Positions 48,261-63,106 of a stretch of DNA of 64,000 nt are shown one piece after another. The DNA is from Pampus argenteus. Its lineage: Eukaryota > Chordata > Actinopteri > Scombriformes > Stromateidae. How positions within the stretch are numbered: the stretch's first letter is position 1; the number at the start of each line of letters is the position of its first letter. The position numbers were made by a program, and so were the translations under genes. The notes under the pieces are model-generated. The model had not been told where the DNA came from and did no database searches. It saw only the letters and a program-made list of their open reading frames with translations. Location: contig CM072861.1 in NCBI GenBank assembly GCA_036937835.1, positions 19,768,001-19,832,000 of the forward strand, read 5' to 3'.

Positions 48261-48550
48261 CTATTGCTAAACGCTAAACAGAGCGAGTTTGATTGAAAAG
48301 TGAACCAATACAGTAAAGATGCAGCATGAAAAAAAACAAAACACAGCTAAAAGATGCTAAGCATTAAGAGTTGCAAGCCTTATTATCAGCAGAGCAAAAA
48401 CACAGAAAGTCCAACTCACAGTTTGACATCAGTCCTGGAGAAACAGTTGGTGGTCCGAAAGATGAAACCAGACAGCAGCGAAGGCGAAATCCCAAAAAAA
48501 AGGAAGCGCACCGACGGTCCTTTCCGGCCCGCAATGGCGTCCTGAGGTCC

Positions 48551-48630
48551 AGCGACTAACTGACTGTAGCTTAGCAACAAGCGACTAGCTGACTTTTTCT
48601 TAGCAACGAGCGACTAGCTTTAGCTTAGCA
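48551..48630. repeat. 29-bp tandem repeat, 2.8 copies
   Basis: Units start at 48551, 48580 and 48609; each begins agcgacta and runs through cttagcaac. Immediate surroundings (48470-48860) have more CpG than nearby sequence and include ccgccctctaccg and gaccaatc. Confidence 0.85.
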
Positions 48631-50532
48631 CAAACACACTCGCACACAACGTTCGCCCTAAGCCACTGTGATTAAACAAGAACTGTCGGTTATCGTCTAC
48701 AGTCACACTTTTCTTTGGTTTACTTTACATTCTCCACTCAGAGTTTCTCAGCTTTTCTCCCGCCCGCGTTTCTTCTCACCATTGTTTTTTTTTTCTAACT
48801 CCGCCCTCTACCGTTCGCTTCCTTAGCTACGACCAATCAAACAAAAGAAATGAAACTAAAGGCACAATCTGTGTATTTTTTTATTTGATTTAAGCAAATG
48901 TTTTCATTCAATGTTGTTCATTTCAACTACTTGTTAAACTATTTACAACTACCTAACTTATTTATGACTAATGATCTTGTTCTCCAAATTAACCATTTTC
49001 TTTCTTTATTAAACACAATTTCTTTCAGTTTATTTGACTTACTAAATGTTGTTTTGTTTTTTTTTGTCATAACTTTATTAGGAACTAAATGTTTTGATCC
49101 ATCACTTTTACTTGACTATTTCCATTTTAGGCTACTCTACTTTACTTTTACTGCACTACTTTCCAAACATTCAGTACATGAAATAGTTCAAATTAGCTCA
49201 AAATTAACCATCTATCACCATGAAATTCTGCAAATACTAATACTCTGTTCTGCATAATGAGCATTTTTACATTGTGCCACAAAAACTCATACTCGAAAAA
49301 GAAGAAATTTGAATGCAGGACCTTTATTTATAACTGAACATTTACATTGTGGTACTTTCATTTAAAATGTTGGAATACTTCTTAAACCACTACACACACC
49401 AGAGTCAGGTTGTTGCTAGTAAAAGGCAGCAACTGTAGAGGAAATTTGGTAAGAAAAGTAAGCAAAACAGTGCATCATCATCATCATCTATCAGAGCCAA
49501 CAGAAAAACTCTAGGGCACGTTGCAGTCCTGCTACACACAACCACACACACACACTGTGGCTGTCTGGGAGGCCTTGTCTCTGTTTATTAAAGGGTCAAC
49601 ACCCACATGGGATGAGCTCACTGGAAGGTCAATGCACACATCGCTCCTGTGACTCTCATATAACCATCAATCACCGTCCTAATTCAAGTCTATTGCTGGC
49701 AAGTCAGGCAATTACGGCAGCCTAATTACAGGTAATGTCAGTGAAAGCCCAAAGTCAAACTGAGACATGTAACAAACTGAATACTGAATGTAGTCTGGAG
49801 GAAACACAACATCTTACAACATGTTTCTTAGTGGATTTGTACAAGCATTTGATAAATATTCAAAACAAACAAGCCACTGTTATCTTATACCATGTTAAAC
49901 ACTTTCCGACATGTTCATGAATGGCTCAGTGAGTGATGTAGTCGAGTGCCTAAAACAAACATTTTCAGAACAGCGACAAAAGTTTTAATTTCACAATTTC
50001 AAGGACTTCTATTGGGTGGGATAGACTTAAGGTGCTATGACGCTCATGCATAACTCATGCAATCATCATCAATGCATATTCAGAGAGGCTGTATCACTCT
50101 GCTTCTTTATGGGAGATTAGAAGGAGCCTGGACTGTGACAAAACTCAGCTGATTGTAATGAGCTTTTTTGTGGCTTCCTGCGCTGACAAAACAAGCCTAA
50201 ATTAATCATGATACCACCCTCCTACTGTGGCAAGGAAGCCTAAAGCTTCCATCGGCGCTCCCTGTCGTAAATTGGACCCTGAGACAGAAAACTCCATGAT
50301 GCAAAGTGAATTAGGCTCCAAAACGCTTTAATTTAAATCATTCATAGCAAATGGGTGAAAGAATATGTTTTCAATAATTGGCTTGCCTTTATGAAACATG
50401 ACTCAAATGGTTGCAGTTTGTTTGTTGCACCATCTGCAGTGAAAGGCGTTAGATGGAGAAGGATGAGGGAATAAACAGCAGCAGAAACACACTGTGAAAC
50501 TTACAGCTGTCATCACAGGAAGCAAAATGTGA

Positions 50533-50552
50533 GTGTGTGTGTGTGTGTGTGT
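50533..50552. repeat. (GT)10 microsatellite
   Basis: Perfect GT run. Confidence 0.9.
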
Positions 50553-53500
50553 CTGCACTGATGTGCAGGCAGAGATTTGTTATTTTTAGATTTTTTGCAC
50601 ATCTCTATTAGCCTGCATTGACTTTCCATCTCCCCCCTGACAATTTAAGATCCATTCATTACTTCAGCATAAATGTTGGATTTGCAGCGAGTACGCCTGA
50701 CTGAAAATCCCACCAAAGTACATTTTCTCTTCAGGTAAAACTGGCAACTGGCCACTTGTTTAAAACTTAGTCACTTTGAACAGTCATTTGGCACATAATG
50801 TTTTGACTATTTGAATGAATTTGCCATTCATAAGTCCCGTCTACATTATTTATTGTTGCTACTATACACTTGTCGGGCCTCTCCTACAACACATCTGCAG
50901 TTTACAATCATACTGGCAGCAGATTAATATTGAATTGAATATGATTTCAGACTGGGATAAAAATAAAAAAAATTTTTTTTTTAAAAAGCAGGCTTTGCAA
51001 CCAGAAGCTTTGCTGGCTGAAATGACAATTGTTGCAGGCAGTTTTTTTGTCTGTAGCTAGCTAGCTAATTAAGCTAATAGGTTCTGTGTTATTGTGTCTG
51101 GCTAACTTTTTAATGTTTCCAGTTGACTTTTTTTTTTTAAATTACAATTATAATATTTTGCTATATCTACCCACAATATGCAGTTAGCAAATGAAATGCC
51201 TCTCACCCCAGTAACACTGGGTTAGGTAACTAAAAAAACATCATAAGTTGGTTAGCCGGATATGCTAACTTTTTATATATGTATATTTGTATATTTTTAT
51301 ATTGCTGGCAGCTGCTTTGAATTTGTAAAATGTGTTATTTTTATGTTCAGATATAATCAGACGGATGATGATGTTACATTATCATCTTATCAACCAGTCC
51401 AAGGTGTCCTCCTGGTCAAGGATAATGACACTGTGTGGGTTATGATTAGACAAGAAGCTGAGTACACGTCTCATCAGACTCTTTACTCACACTGAGAAGA
51501 GACACTCGCAACGTCTAACTGATACTTACTTCATGATTCCATTACCTGGAGTGCCAGAGGGCCCGTGGGACAGGAGCCATCCACACAGGAAGCCAAGAAG
51601 CAAGTGAGGGCAGGGACAAGATGAAGGTAGGTGCTCAGTGGACGAGTGGAACATGAACATATCAAAAAGACTTGAATGTCTCCTTCCCTGGCAAACAGAT
51701 TGCCTGGGTTGGGTAGATTTCATTCCAGCCATACGCCTCAAGGATATACTGTACTGGGTCTTCTCATTTTAAGTCTCATCTTCCCATTTTTGCATGTTCA
51801 ACATTTCGTGATAATAGAGAAACTGGGTCAAACTAGCACTCTCACATTCCAGTCACATCACTTCAATGGAGTGAGAACTTTTTGAGCATTTGCATTGTAC
51901 TCATGGGCACTGGAAAGAAGAGAGCAGTTTTAGTTCAGCGAGTGAACTTTGGCGACTGCTGTTTTCCAGTGGGATACGGAAGGAGTCAGTGTTTGACCAC
52001 TTACACAACTCGGTATGGGGACAGGAGAAAGGAAAATAGTTGTAAGCATTACTTCTGCCTCAAGACTTATTGCCTCGAGGACAGGTTATCAAATCCATAA
52101 TCTCACAATTGCGACAAAACTTTGTTGTAAAAACAGAACAAACATGAGATATACACACGGTGGGAGTTCAATATGAGAACTGGGATGCCCCAAAGTAATT
52201 TACCCAGAATGACTGAATGAGTAACGTACAAAGGCTGTAAAATGTCAAAAAAAGAACTTTACCTCACCTTATACAAACTATCCCAGGAGATGTGACATTA
52301 CAAATGAGTCATATCGAAACAGCAGCTACCGGAGCAATATAAGCCATAATAAACTTGCTGACTGCAGTAAATATGACATGCAGTTTAACTGGTGCTGAAA
52401 GGCGATATTGACTATACAGGCTAAAGTGACTGTCAAAGAATTTGGTAACCGCGTTTATCAATGAATAATCGTTTTTATAGAAGGCTTTAACAAAGATTTT
52501 CCAGGCAGGCCGGGGAAACAGGAGTGAGACTGAACGAGGAGGGAGGAGAAAAGTAGAGGAGGGAGACAGTGAAAGCATGAGTGAAGACTATAGGCAGCTA
52601 TTTGGACACCACCTAAAGCTGTTATTAGGTTGCGGTGAGTGGGGCTTTCAGAGGGCTGTGAATGGGAAGCCGAAGCTCAGCACTAACAGGCATTTCAAGA
52701 CTCTTTTTCTCTGATGATGGTGGCGTTTTAAAGCAGGTCAAGCTGACAAGGCAGCTGCCAGGACCCCTGTGCCCCCGAGCCGCTTTGAGGAAATCTGACT
52801 GAAGGAGGAGGAGACTGGACTGTCTAACTATCAGGGCAGCTCCAGCTCTCAAGGCCACATTACACACACCGGGGAACAGAACAGCATGTTCAGTCAGTGA
52901 TACATCTGCAGACATGCACATAAAGAGACGTAAACACAAACGGTAAATAACTGTACACAGGCTACAAACAGACACAGTGACATTCTTCCTCTGGTATGTC
53001 TTTTTTGTCATCCAAAAAGTAATTTTAGAAAAAAAAAGCACATCATGGGAACTCATTGCTATAACATAAAATGAAAAACAAAACGGTCTTGTCTATAACT
53101 GGAGTAGAAGAAGCATTCATACCATACAACTAATACCACAATATTAAAGCACTCTGTCACAAATAAATGCCTCAAAAAGGGTACTCATTATTCATAATAT
53201 AACATATGAATGTTATATTATTATATATTATAATATTGGATCATTATCAGTGAAGCATTAGCATGTAACCAGCATTCTAATGTTGTAGCTGGTCGAGGTG
53301 ATATAGACAATTGTATACGCTGTTGGTAGTTTAATCTGTAAAAATGCACAATATTTAAAAAAAACAACATCACTTTTGTGTCAAAATGAATTATTTAATT
53401 TATATAACATATATTTCTAGCATTAAATAAAAAGGAGATACTCGTGTAACTTACTGTAAGTACATTTCCACCACTAGGTAATTGGTTTTGACCTTTTCAT

Positions 53501-53809
53501 GACCTCTGTAGACACACAAAAAAACAGAGAAAAAAGCTTAAAGGAATCAGACACAATGAAAGCCTGACAGTCATTCATGTTTAGCTGGTGTTTCTGAGTG
53601 GAGCTGGAAGAAAAAGGAAGAGGAAGTTTTTTTTGTTTTTTTTCTACTGAACATTAGTCCTTGGTTCTGTCAGTCAGTGCTGATCTAGCCTTTTTGTTTC
53701 CTTGCTGATTCCTCTACTATTCCCTCTGAAATGCTAATATGGCAACTTAGTGCACCAGCGTCAGCCTTTCCCAGCCTTTGCCTCACATCTTTATAACTCC
53801 TGGATGAAA

Positions 53810-53812
<3 letters not shown>

Positions 53813-53842
<30 letters not shown>
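53813..53842. repeat. (CT)15 microsatellite
   Basis: Perfect CT run. Confidence 0.95.
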
Positions 53843-53846
<4 letters not shown>

Positions 53847-54958
53847 TTCTGTCCCTCTGTCTCCTTTTGTAGACGTGCAAAGCGTGGGCAATAAAAGCAG
53901 AGTTTAGTTCCAGCTTATTTAAAATATCTACAAACTTAAGCGAAGGTCTGCGGTCATGTTAACTCTGCATTAAAGCTACTGTTTTCAAAAGAACCATTTT
54001 CAGGCACCTTTATGCCCGTTTCTTAAAACTTCCTTTGACAGTCCCTTCAGTCAGTTCAGTGCTTTTCGAATGTGTTCACAGTCTCAACACATACCACATT
54101 TGTCCCTGATGCAGATGCACACAGGCTTTGACATCTGGCGGACAAATCTAACTACTCATTCATCCGAGGAACATGACCGTGACGACAATTAAAAACGCTT
54201 GTGTGAAGCAGCATCTAACAGTCTGTGTGTCAGTCAAATCCAATTCACAAGGAGTTCAAATGTGAGCGTAATCAAAGAATCAGATGGTGATGCTGCTGTA
54301 TCTAAAACCTCAGATCTGACTTGCCAAGGAACTCTCAAAATTACACTTCACATTATGATTACAGTGTGCCAAGTCTGCACACTATCGGATCTGCTCTATG
54401 GTTGGCTGAGTCCTTTCCCAGTATCTATTCTAATAAGCAGCAGAGTTAATCGAGAGCATAGACCAACACAGCTTTCCCCTGGGAGCAGCCAGGCAATGCT
54501 GCTGACTGTGGCGCTGACAGCCAGAGAGCATTAAGCACAGGGGTACTGCCGCCCAGTGCAGGGGCTCAGTGAACCATGACAGTGTCATTTCTTTTAATAG
54601 GGCTCTTTCTTTCTCTTTTTCTCTCTCATAGTCTTTTTCTTCCTCTATCTTTCCTCTTCCGCCATGGTTTCTTTCTCCTCTCTTGCACCGCCAGCCGTGA
54701 ACCGTGCCCAGCCTCCCTGTTCCTCTAAACATTCTTATTTCTAGCGCTCACTTCCTTTTCTTTCTTTAATCCTGAACCTCATCTGCCTATTTAAGATGCA
54801 AGACGTGGGGATGCAGTTGTTGCTGAGAACCCCAACGGCGTGTGGGGAACTCTAATTGGTTTGCTTAACCTTCAGAGCACAATGAGCAGGCTGTAATGAA
54901 GGCTCATGATTCATGACCAGGTAATAAAGCTGAAGAGGGCCCGTTTACCCAACAGCAT

Positions 54959-54986
54959 ACACACACACACACACCCACACACACAT
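54959..54986. repeat. AC microsatellite, one interruption
   Basis: AC units interrupted by one CC step. Confidence 0.9.
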
Positions 54987-55506
54987 ACCTTAAGACGCTC
55001 AGAGCAACACACAGCTACATATGGGATTTAACACAACATCAGGAGTGTGTTGTCAGATAGGCGTATGGTCCCTATAAAGCCTTAAGCTATTCTTCTGAGA
55101 GACTATTGAAAAGCATTCCTTCTTGGCAAGTGATTTTCATCAAAAACATGCAACCAACATGGCAAACAGGTGCGGATAATTTAACTGCTGGATGCCAGGA
55201 GGGGAAATTATCAGGGTATGTGACAGTTGACAGTATAATATAAAGCTTTTCAGGTCAGCAACTCTCCCTCTTAACACAAAGCCACTCTGCTTATGACACA
55301 CCAAAGGTTTTTTTTTGTGGTCAGCACACATACTCTGTACCTTTCACTTGTTGCAGCCCAAAGCCAAGATAAATTCATGCAGTGCGTTTTGACAAAAGGC
55401 TTTCAGAGGGAACAACATGTTGATCTTGCACTCCGATAAGAAGACCCTAGATGAAGGCACACTTATTAGCACCACTGGGCAACACTTCTCAGAAAGCTGA
55501 ATTAGC

Positions 55507-55507
<1 letters not shown>

Positions 55508-55535
<28 letters not shown>
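55508..55535. repeat. (TG)14 microsatellite
   Basis: Perfect TG run followed by a shorter degenerate GT-rich stretch. Confidence 0.95.
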
Positions 55536-55538
<3 letters not shown>

Positions 55539-58500
55539 AAGTTGGTGTGTGTCTGCGTGTTTGCGTTGTGCATGTTTAATGAGGGTTTTTTAATGAACTG
55601 GCGGACTCCTGCTGGATATTGCTGTGTCAGGGTATAGTCTGCCTTTTAAGGGGCTTCTGAATAAGTTATGATATTTGGAGAGATAATGAGATGGAGGGAA
55701 GGAGATAGAGGACGTGGAGGAGCTGAGATCATCAGCAGAAAAAGTCTTAACACAAAGTGACAGTTGGAGGTTTGAGGCACTTTACAAGGTCAAACTGAGA
55801 TATTCAGACCAAGAACTTCTACTCTTTTAAACACTTCCCAGCATTTATACAAAGATATCATGACTTAAATCTAGTTAAGCTCACATTTACTAAGCCAGTG
55901 ATAGGCAGGTTTGGGGAGTTAGTGGGTGTTATTTATAACTTGTTAACATTTCATTCATCTCTTTTTCCATCTAATATGAGCATAATTCAATTTTATACCT
56001 CTCAAAAGAAATTGTCCTGATATATATATTTTTAAAGTCAGTAAGATATTAAAGGGGATTACAACAGTCAGATATCATTTTTGACAAAAGTGCAGTGGAG
56101 TCAAAGCCATCCACGATGAGTTAATGATATTGCAAAGCTCTCTGACTGCTGTACTGTCGAGGCCACGTTTCAGATTTACTCTCCCTTCAGCCACAGACAC
56201 ACCGCAAATCAGAGGATGCTCTGACGCACAGATGCACCGTGTCATATAGGTGCAATGAATTATGGTCATTGTAGTTCACCAACAGGCTTTCAGAGCTTGG
56301 TAGCATTAAATCTTGATCTTGTTTGAAAACTGCAACACTGGGAACCTCCAGCTTCATGGCACCTGTAGGCTAATAAATCCCAACCAGAGGTTTACTTATT
56401 GGATTGTTAATTTAGCTGGTAATACAGCCTGTTAAACCTACAGTCATCTATAAATAACCGCTGCCTTTGCTAGCTCAGATGTACTATCGTTGGACTACTA
56501 CTTTCCACCAGTCAATGCTGGTAAAAAAAAAAATAAGTGTAGGAGTAGCAGCACCTACACAGTTTGCTGAGGAAGATGTTTAAAGATTGAATTTAGATTA
56601 AATATTGATTGTAAAAACTCCCATATGATTTGGTATTTTGAACTACAGAACACAAATGTAGTTGTAGTTGGCCGGATCTTATGTACAGATTCATCAGTAT
56701 GACTGCCGGAGACTAAACTATCCCCAAATGTTGAAATGTAATGTGCTGAATGTATTTTATAGGACCCTATAATGCTATGATCAGGTGTTATTGTAGGTCA
56801 AGTTATAACAAGGCCTTCAGCTCGTCTCTGTGTTGGAGACATTTATCTTGGAGGAGGCACTTTATTGGTCGATGGGATGACTTCACTGTGAATAAGCCAC
56901 ACAAACCTGTTAACAAAGGGTTAATTTCTCCGCTCTTGATGACCACTTACTTTATTTCTGGGCCTTTAACCTCATGCTGTTTTACAATGCCATACATACA
57001 GTCATGCCAATGGGATGTGCTTTCTTCTTCACAAGATGTATTACTGACAGTAAATCATTTATTCAGTGGTTTCTTGTTCAACCCCATTCTCAGGAATCAC
57101 AATCAGTTACTAGAATGTACAAAATTTTAAATACAGATGTTCATTGTTTTGTAAAACTGCATGTGCATGTGAGTGCAGAAGGTCAAATCTCATATCACGA
57201 ATTATAAAGATGTCTTGAGTCCACATTCCACATATTTAGGAAATTAAGTTACTATCATAACTGCATTAATGTCTATAAATACATGTTAAAACATGGTGAA
57301 AATGTGCTTTTATGTGATGTGGATGTGGTTTATAATCACTGCTGAATATAAGCATGATAGGAAAAAACAATGTGCAGGCCTCCACAGAGAGATTCCTGCA
57401 TATAAAATATCATGTTATCACTCACTGAGACCCTGAAGTTTTGTTTTATGGGTGCAGGCACTGGCAGGATATCTTCCCCATCCAAAGCCAGTATCAGGAA
57501 ATACATTGCAGGCGAAACACAGGCCCGCTATGTGTGCAGTGTTGGATCTTTTCCCTCTCTGGTCTTCCTGGTAGCCTTTGGTATAGAGCATCAAAGGTGA
57601 GGCAGGTTTTGTAGACCTGAGAGTGCTGTGTGTAGTTTACTGACACCACATTAGATGATGTCTGGGTGTCAGAGTTCACATTTTTCAAACAGTTGTCTCT
57701 CGTTGCCATTTAAAGTCACCAATGTGTGAAGGTGCCACAGGATTAAATACTGATCTTTGTGTTTCGAGGGTTTGTCGAAGCGATAGTTAAAATAACAGAG
57801 AATTCATTCTTCAAGATGAATTAGTTAATTTCGGGTGATTGCACCTGTGCCACTTCTGCCTGAGCAATCTGATATGTTGCTCTCATGGCGTGCTACAAAC
57901 ACACTTCTTTGTAGGTTGTTTTCCTTCTCTCTAGTGAACACAACAGCAATTACTTTCGGTGGATGGCCCTTTCACACCTCCCATTCACATTTTTGTGAGC
58001 CTGTCCATTCATCTGTTTGAAGAAAAGGAGGAATGTATTGTTTAACTACAACCATTTCCCAGTATGAGATCTTGAGTCATATATCTTTGTAGGGTACAGG
58101 TGAACTCACCCCCATGAGGAAAAAAAAAATATGAACACTGACCCGAGCAATCGAATATTTTTCATCCCAGCAACGACTGCACTGGGAAACAGGGATCTAA
58201 ACTGAGAATAAGAACAAGATTGAGCTAGACAAAGAAAAAAAGAAAAAAAAAAGATGTGTGACAAAGTGCACTGTTGGCGCTATATGAAATGGACTAAGGT
58301 CACTGGGTGCTAGGGAGGAAATGGAAAACCCTGGCATATGAGAGTGTTAGATTATCATGACATGATATCATTGAGGATTCAGTGAAGTCAGATCAAGAGG
58401 GCGACGCTGCTGTCACCTGCAAAATATTCGGTTCATTCCAAACCAGGAGAAAATATAAGCTAGTAAAACACAAAAGACGGAGGGAAATAAGCTAAAAGAG

Positions 58501-59974
58501 AGAGAGAGAGAGGCTGAAGGGTAGATTACCTCTGGGTTCACCTCAGGTGTGCCTCTTCATCATGCTGTTGGTGTGGCTTCGAGGTTTTGATATGGGTAGT
58601 GACTGCTTATTGAAGCTGGCAGAGGTTGTGCTCTCCGAGGTGGCAGCTTCACATGAGCCTCAGAAATAAGCAGTGTGGAAAACATCCAGGGAACAGAGAG
58701 GCCATAAACTATCATCCTGGCACATATAAAGGCTCATATAAACATGCATCTCGCTCATATTTCACCTCTTTATTGGACTGAGCTTCATATCACACCCAAA
58801 ATATACAAGTGTCTACAAGAAGACAGTCGAACTGATCTCTCTGTCACTGTACCTGCTGTGGGTTACTGAGCAATTTGATGCCTAAAAACCCAAAACGTAA
58901 ACATTCCTCTGATGATGGAGCTGGCAGCAAAGCAAGAAAAATCTGAGTGGGATAATGGCTCAAAGTATTTTGATCCACATCTATCTTATGATTTTTTAAT
59001 TTTTTTTTTCCGGTGACATACTTTTTGTCATTTTCTAAATTTAAACACAATATACAAAAACTCAGAAAGAACATTTCTTTTAAGAAATGTGGCAATTTGC
59101 TTATTTTTATTTTTGAAGTTTACATTGCTAACCACAATCCAACATGTGGCTTTTCAACATACTTCAGTTGACTCATGTACTGATTAATATTTAAAGGATA
59201 AGGCAAGTTATTAGTCTTTATTGTACTATTGTCTTTGGTTCTCATGGGATGTTTTAACCATAAGTAAAATATAATAATGCAAACATTAGTCTTTAAGAAC
59301 TTCAATAATTGTATGACTATAATAACAAACTTTATGAGCATGAATAATGCATTCCTATTCTACTACCTACTCTTTGTTAATATGTGGTTAAATAATGCTC
59401 AAGCGTTGTTTAATTAATAATAAAAAAAAAAGAATAAGAGAACGGTGGTTATGTAGTTTATCATATCATCTGGGTTGTATTCCTGTGAGGTGTCCTTAGC
59501 TCCTCTCCATGTGTCATGTGAGTGTGCTGCGCGTCTCTCAGGTCCTCTGCTTTTCATTAATAAACACAATTACAGAATCTTGTCTCTGCCGATGGTGCTG
59601 CTGCAACAGAGTAGTTAACTCACAGAGGAGCAGTGCTGAGCTTGAGGCAAGGCAAAAAATTACAGCCTTTACAGCAAAACATCACTGTTTAATGAATTAC
59701 CTCAAACAACGGAAACTTGGCACAAGAAAAAAAAAACTGCTTTTAGGGACAGAAAATTTAATAACAGTGCGCATAAACTAAGTTTTATTACGAAACTTTT
59801 GTATTTTTTCACATGTAATCTACATTGATTATCTGTAGATTATCTAGTAGTGACATATCACTGAGTCTGGGTTTCACCTTGCCCTCTTTATCAGTCTAGG
59901 AAGGAACTACTTTTTCATGGCTACCCATTCAAAAAAAAAATAATATGACACAATATTTATATTACACAATATAT

Positions 59975-60090
59975 AAAGAGCTAAATATTTCCCTCAGGAT
60001 GTGGTGGAGACCAAAAACAGAACTAAAGGAAGTTGGATTGAATTTATCAGGCAGACACAAACACAACTCCTGAATGTTAATGTTGTTGCC
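59975..60090 (-). repeat. dispersed fish repeat copy, antisense
   Basis: Contains atttccctcaggatgtggtg, gagaccaaaaacag, cagacacaaacacaactcct and gaatgttaatgttgt. The words atttccctca and gagaccaaaa..ag recur in order at 23070-23110. Confidence 0.6.
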
Positions 60091-60299
60091 TGTTCCTGTT
60101 ACCTGATACTTGTACATTCGGCTGGTAATACCTTTAAATACTAATTCTACTTATGTGATTTAGTATTTTTCCACTGTACTACTTGCTTTTACATAAGTGA
60201 ACAATTTGAGAACTTCTCTCTCTCTCTCTGCTGATGTTGAGTAAATATCTCGGTTAACTGTTATTGAATAGCCTTGTGTTTAAAATGCATACCGTGTAA

Positions 60300-60440
60300 C
60301 CACAACTTCCCTGGCTCATTCCTATTGCATGTCATACCCTTCCCTCTCACACAATGTTTCCTGCTTGTATTTATATACACTCTCACTATCCAATAAAGCT
60401 AAAATACCCTCAAAAAATATAAAAAAAAAAATAAAAAAAA
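60300..60440 (+). mobile_element. possible retroposon 3' tail
   Basis: The order of a CT-rich segment (cccttccctctcac), ctatccaataaagctaaaat, accctcaaaaaatat and an A-rich run (60420-60442) resembles the 3' end of non-LTR retroelements common in fish, which end in aataaaggcaaaaatgccc plus A-rich sequence. Recognised by pattern memory only; no coding part is present. Confidence 0.45.
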
Positions 60441-62997
60441 AAGTTAATAAGTTTAATTCTAAGATTGTTTACTGATTCCTTCAAACACAGTTGTTACTTT
60501 GAGAAAACACACAAAAGGCCTCTTAACTAAGCCAATTCAGTGTGGAATATTTTTTTTCTATACTGAGAATAACCATCAAAGAAAGAGAAGCGAATAGAGA
60601 GAGGAGGCGCAAAAAAAAAAGAAAGACAGAGAGAAAGAGCACTCTGATCTTGATAAGAACCCCAAAGACTGACACCCGTAATGAGAGAGAATTAATCATT
60701 GTTCAAGGAAATGGGAGACATGGTCCAATTTACAGGAGATTTATAGGTAGGAAATCAAATGCCACAGCATATCAATTAGACAAGGTTACACCTGCAAAAT
60801 CCAATGTGCAGAAACAATGACTTCTGAGTAAGGATGGGGATGTATAAAATGTATAAAACAATCTAATGTAATATGTAACGGTGTCATTCTATTAGCTATG
60901 AATCACATTAGCTTGGGAATTGGGAATAGGAAGCTTGGATTTTAATTTGTGCACTTTTATCAACAAGCAGAGGAGACATGAAAATGAGAGAAATGAATGG
61001 ATAGCACCTCTATCTTCCAACAGCTTGTCGAAGCCATGAGCCTCAGCCCACCACTCAACTCTTTATGGCAAAATCTAAGAGTGCAAAACTCCATCATCTG
61101 GCAGGGAAAGCCTCTAAATCTTGTTATAAGCTCAGAGAGGATAGAGGTGGCACACCATTTATGAATGCTGCATTTAAGGCCGGGGGGTGTTATAAGAATT
61201 ATTCCTGCTCTATTCTATGCTAAAAAAAAAAATATCACGAAAAAACTGCATTTAATTGCTTTAAAGTTGTCTGAAATGAAGCAGGCTAACCTCTTTTTTC
61301 CATAGAAACAAACGATGCCAAATGATTTAGTATAGATTAAATAGCCTGAAGCAATTCCTCATATACAGTCTATACTAACCTAAAAACATGAGAAATAGGA
61401 AATGCATGTGCCTAACTATTCCAGTCCTGAATTATCTGCTTCTCAAAGTCATTGTGGCTGCTGTTCAGATGAAAAGCGTGGCAAACATGCTTAGGCTGAG
61501 TCTTCACTCACAGGCCCTGTGAGGGTTACTTTGAATGCCTTTTCTCTCTTCGATTTCACTATCTTATACTCTAACAATGGAGAAATGACTTCCCGGGAGA
61601 GAACAAGGGAGGCTGCTTCATTTGAGATCAATAGTCCACAGAGAAGCTATATACAGCTATACATACAAAATATATTAAAAAAAACGAGATGTTATTTAAA
61701 TATCTGCCAAAGTGAAGCTGTTTCATGTTTTATAGTTGAAGTTCAGCAGGACATTGTTATTGATTTATGGCTTGGCAATGCTGCCCTTCAGTGGCAGCTA
61801 ACTAGAATCACTTTTTTTTTTTCTGTAGATGAGGAATGAAGCTAAAATAGACTGTGATACACTGGCAGTCAGACCAAAATCAACCCCAGGATAGATATAG
61901 TATTAGATCCCCACATTCTTATAGTAATCGACTTCATGCTGAAAACACTTCACAATGATGAAATACCCCCTTTTTTTGATCTCCAAAAGTCATTCCTCTG
62001 CATTATTATTATCTCCTATGATAACAAGTGAAAACCAAGAGTTAGCTGTTTGTCAGTGTAAGCCCATATTATGAAAGAGTGTGCTTTTCTGTAGGTCAAG
62101 TACACACAAATGTCAACTTTTGTCCCAAAGAAATAAAGACAGATGTTTTGTGACACTTGCCTGAAAACTGATCTAAACCGGCGATCCATCACGCCCCAAG
62201 TTTAGGCCGCGCTCAGTGCACCCGATTTCATCATCTCAGGGCTCAAGGACGGACTGATCCACGGGCTACCGCTGGTTCCCTGCTTCAGAGATCAAAGTGT
62301 CTACATCTGAAAGGAACAAAAACTAAGGTCGGCTTTAGATGTTGAAAATGTAGAAACCGCAGTGCCACATTCAATCTTGTTAAAGCATTGTCCTCAGCCG
62401 GCTCTTTGGTAACACAAATGTCAAAACTATTCCTCAGGTCCAGCTGAGTTACACGTGTTTAGAGTATTTGATGGTGTTGTACACAGAGTGGTGCTAACCT
62501 CAGTGTGACATTGACTTTTTTTTCATACTGCTCAGGCTGATAGGGTCCAGATGCAATTAAATATAGTCATATAATGTGCAGTCTGTATAAGAAGATAATT
62601 TGCAATACTTTTCCACTCTTTGATGATATGATGAACTCATCAACCGCATGCTCTTTTTTTTTTCTATAACAACTGTGCAATATTTACCCGGGTTCTGAAT
62701 CAATTCTTCACACGGGACCACCACTCCATGCGCCACCGACATAACAAAACAAAATGCCTAAACAAAGTACACCGATGAAAAATAGCCCAGGTCCAAAACC
62801 TAAAACACATAAAACACATGCATAAACAATTACCTCAGTGACCACCCCTCCCTTATTCACACTCGCATAACAGAAAATAAATCACTGACGGAGGTATGAA
62901 ATGTATTTTCCTACCCCAAAGTGCTGAGTAATAATCACACAACACTGTGAACCACACAGCGACATGATGAGGGAGAATATTCTCACAATATCCTCTC

Positions 62998-63018
62998 ATC
63001 ATCATCATCATCATCATC
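62998..63018. repeat. (ATC)7 microsatellite
   Basis: Seven perfect ATC units about 335 bp upstream of the eda start codon. The poly-His ORF over it is an artefact. Confidence 0.95.
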
Positions 63019-63106
63019 CTCCTCTCTCACAGGCGTTGCAGCAACTCGGTTCGTCCATTAGGTGTCGCTCAATTACTGCACCAGGTGCATCCAGGGTGCA
63101 TCCATC

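Noticed and set aside
52625..53056. 143-codon minus-strand ORF
   Set aside because: No motif or family resemblance; codon content unconvincing; no conserved neighbours.
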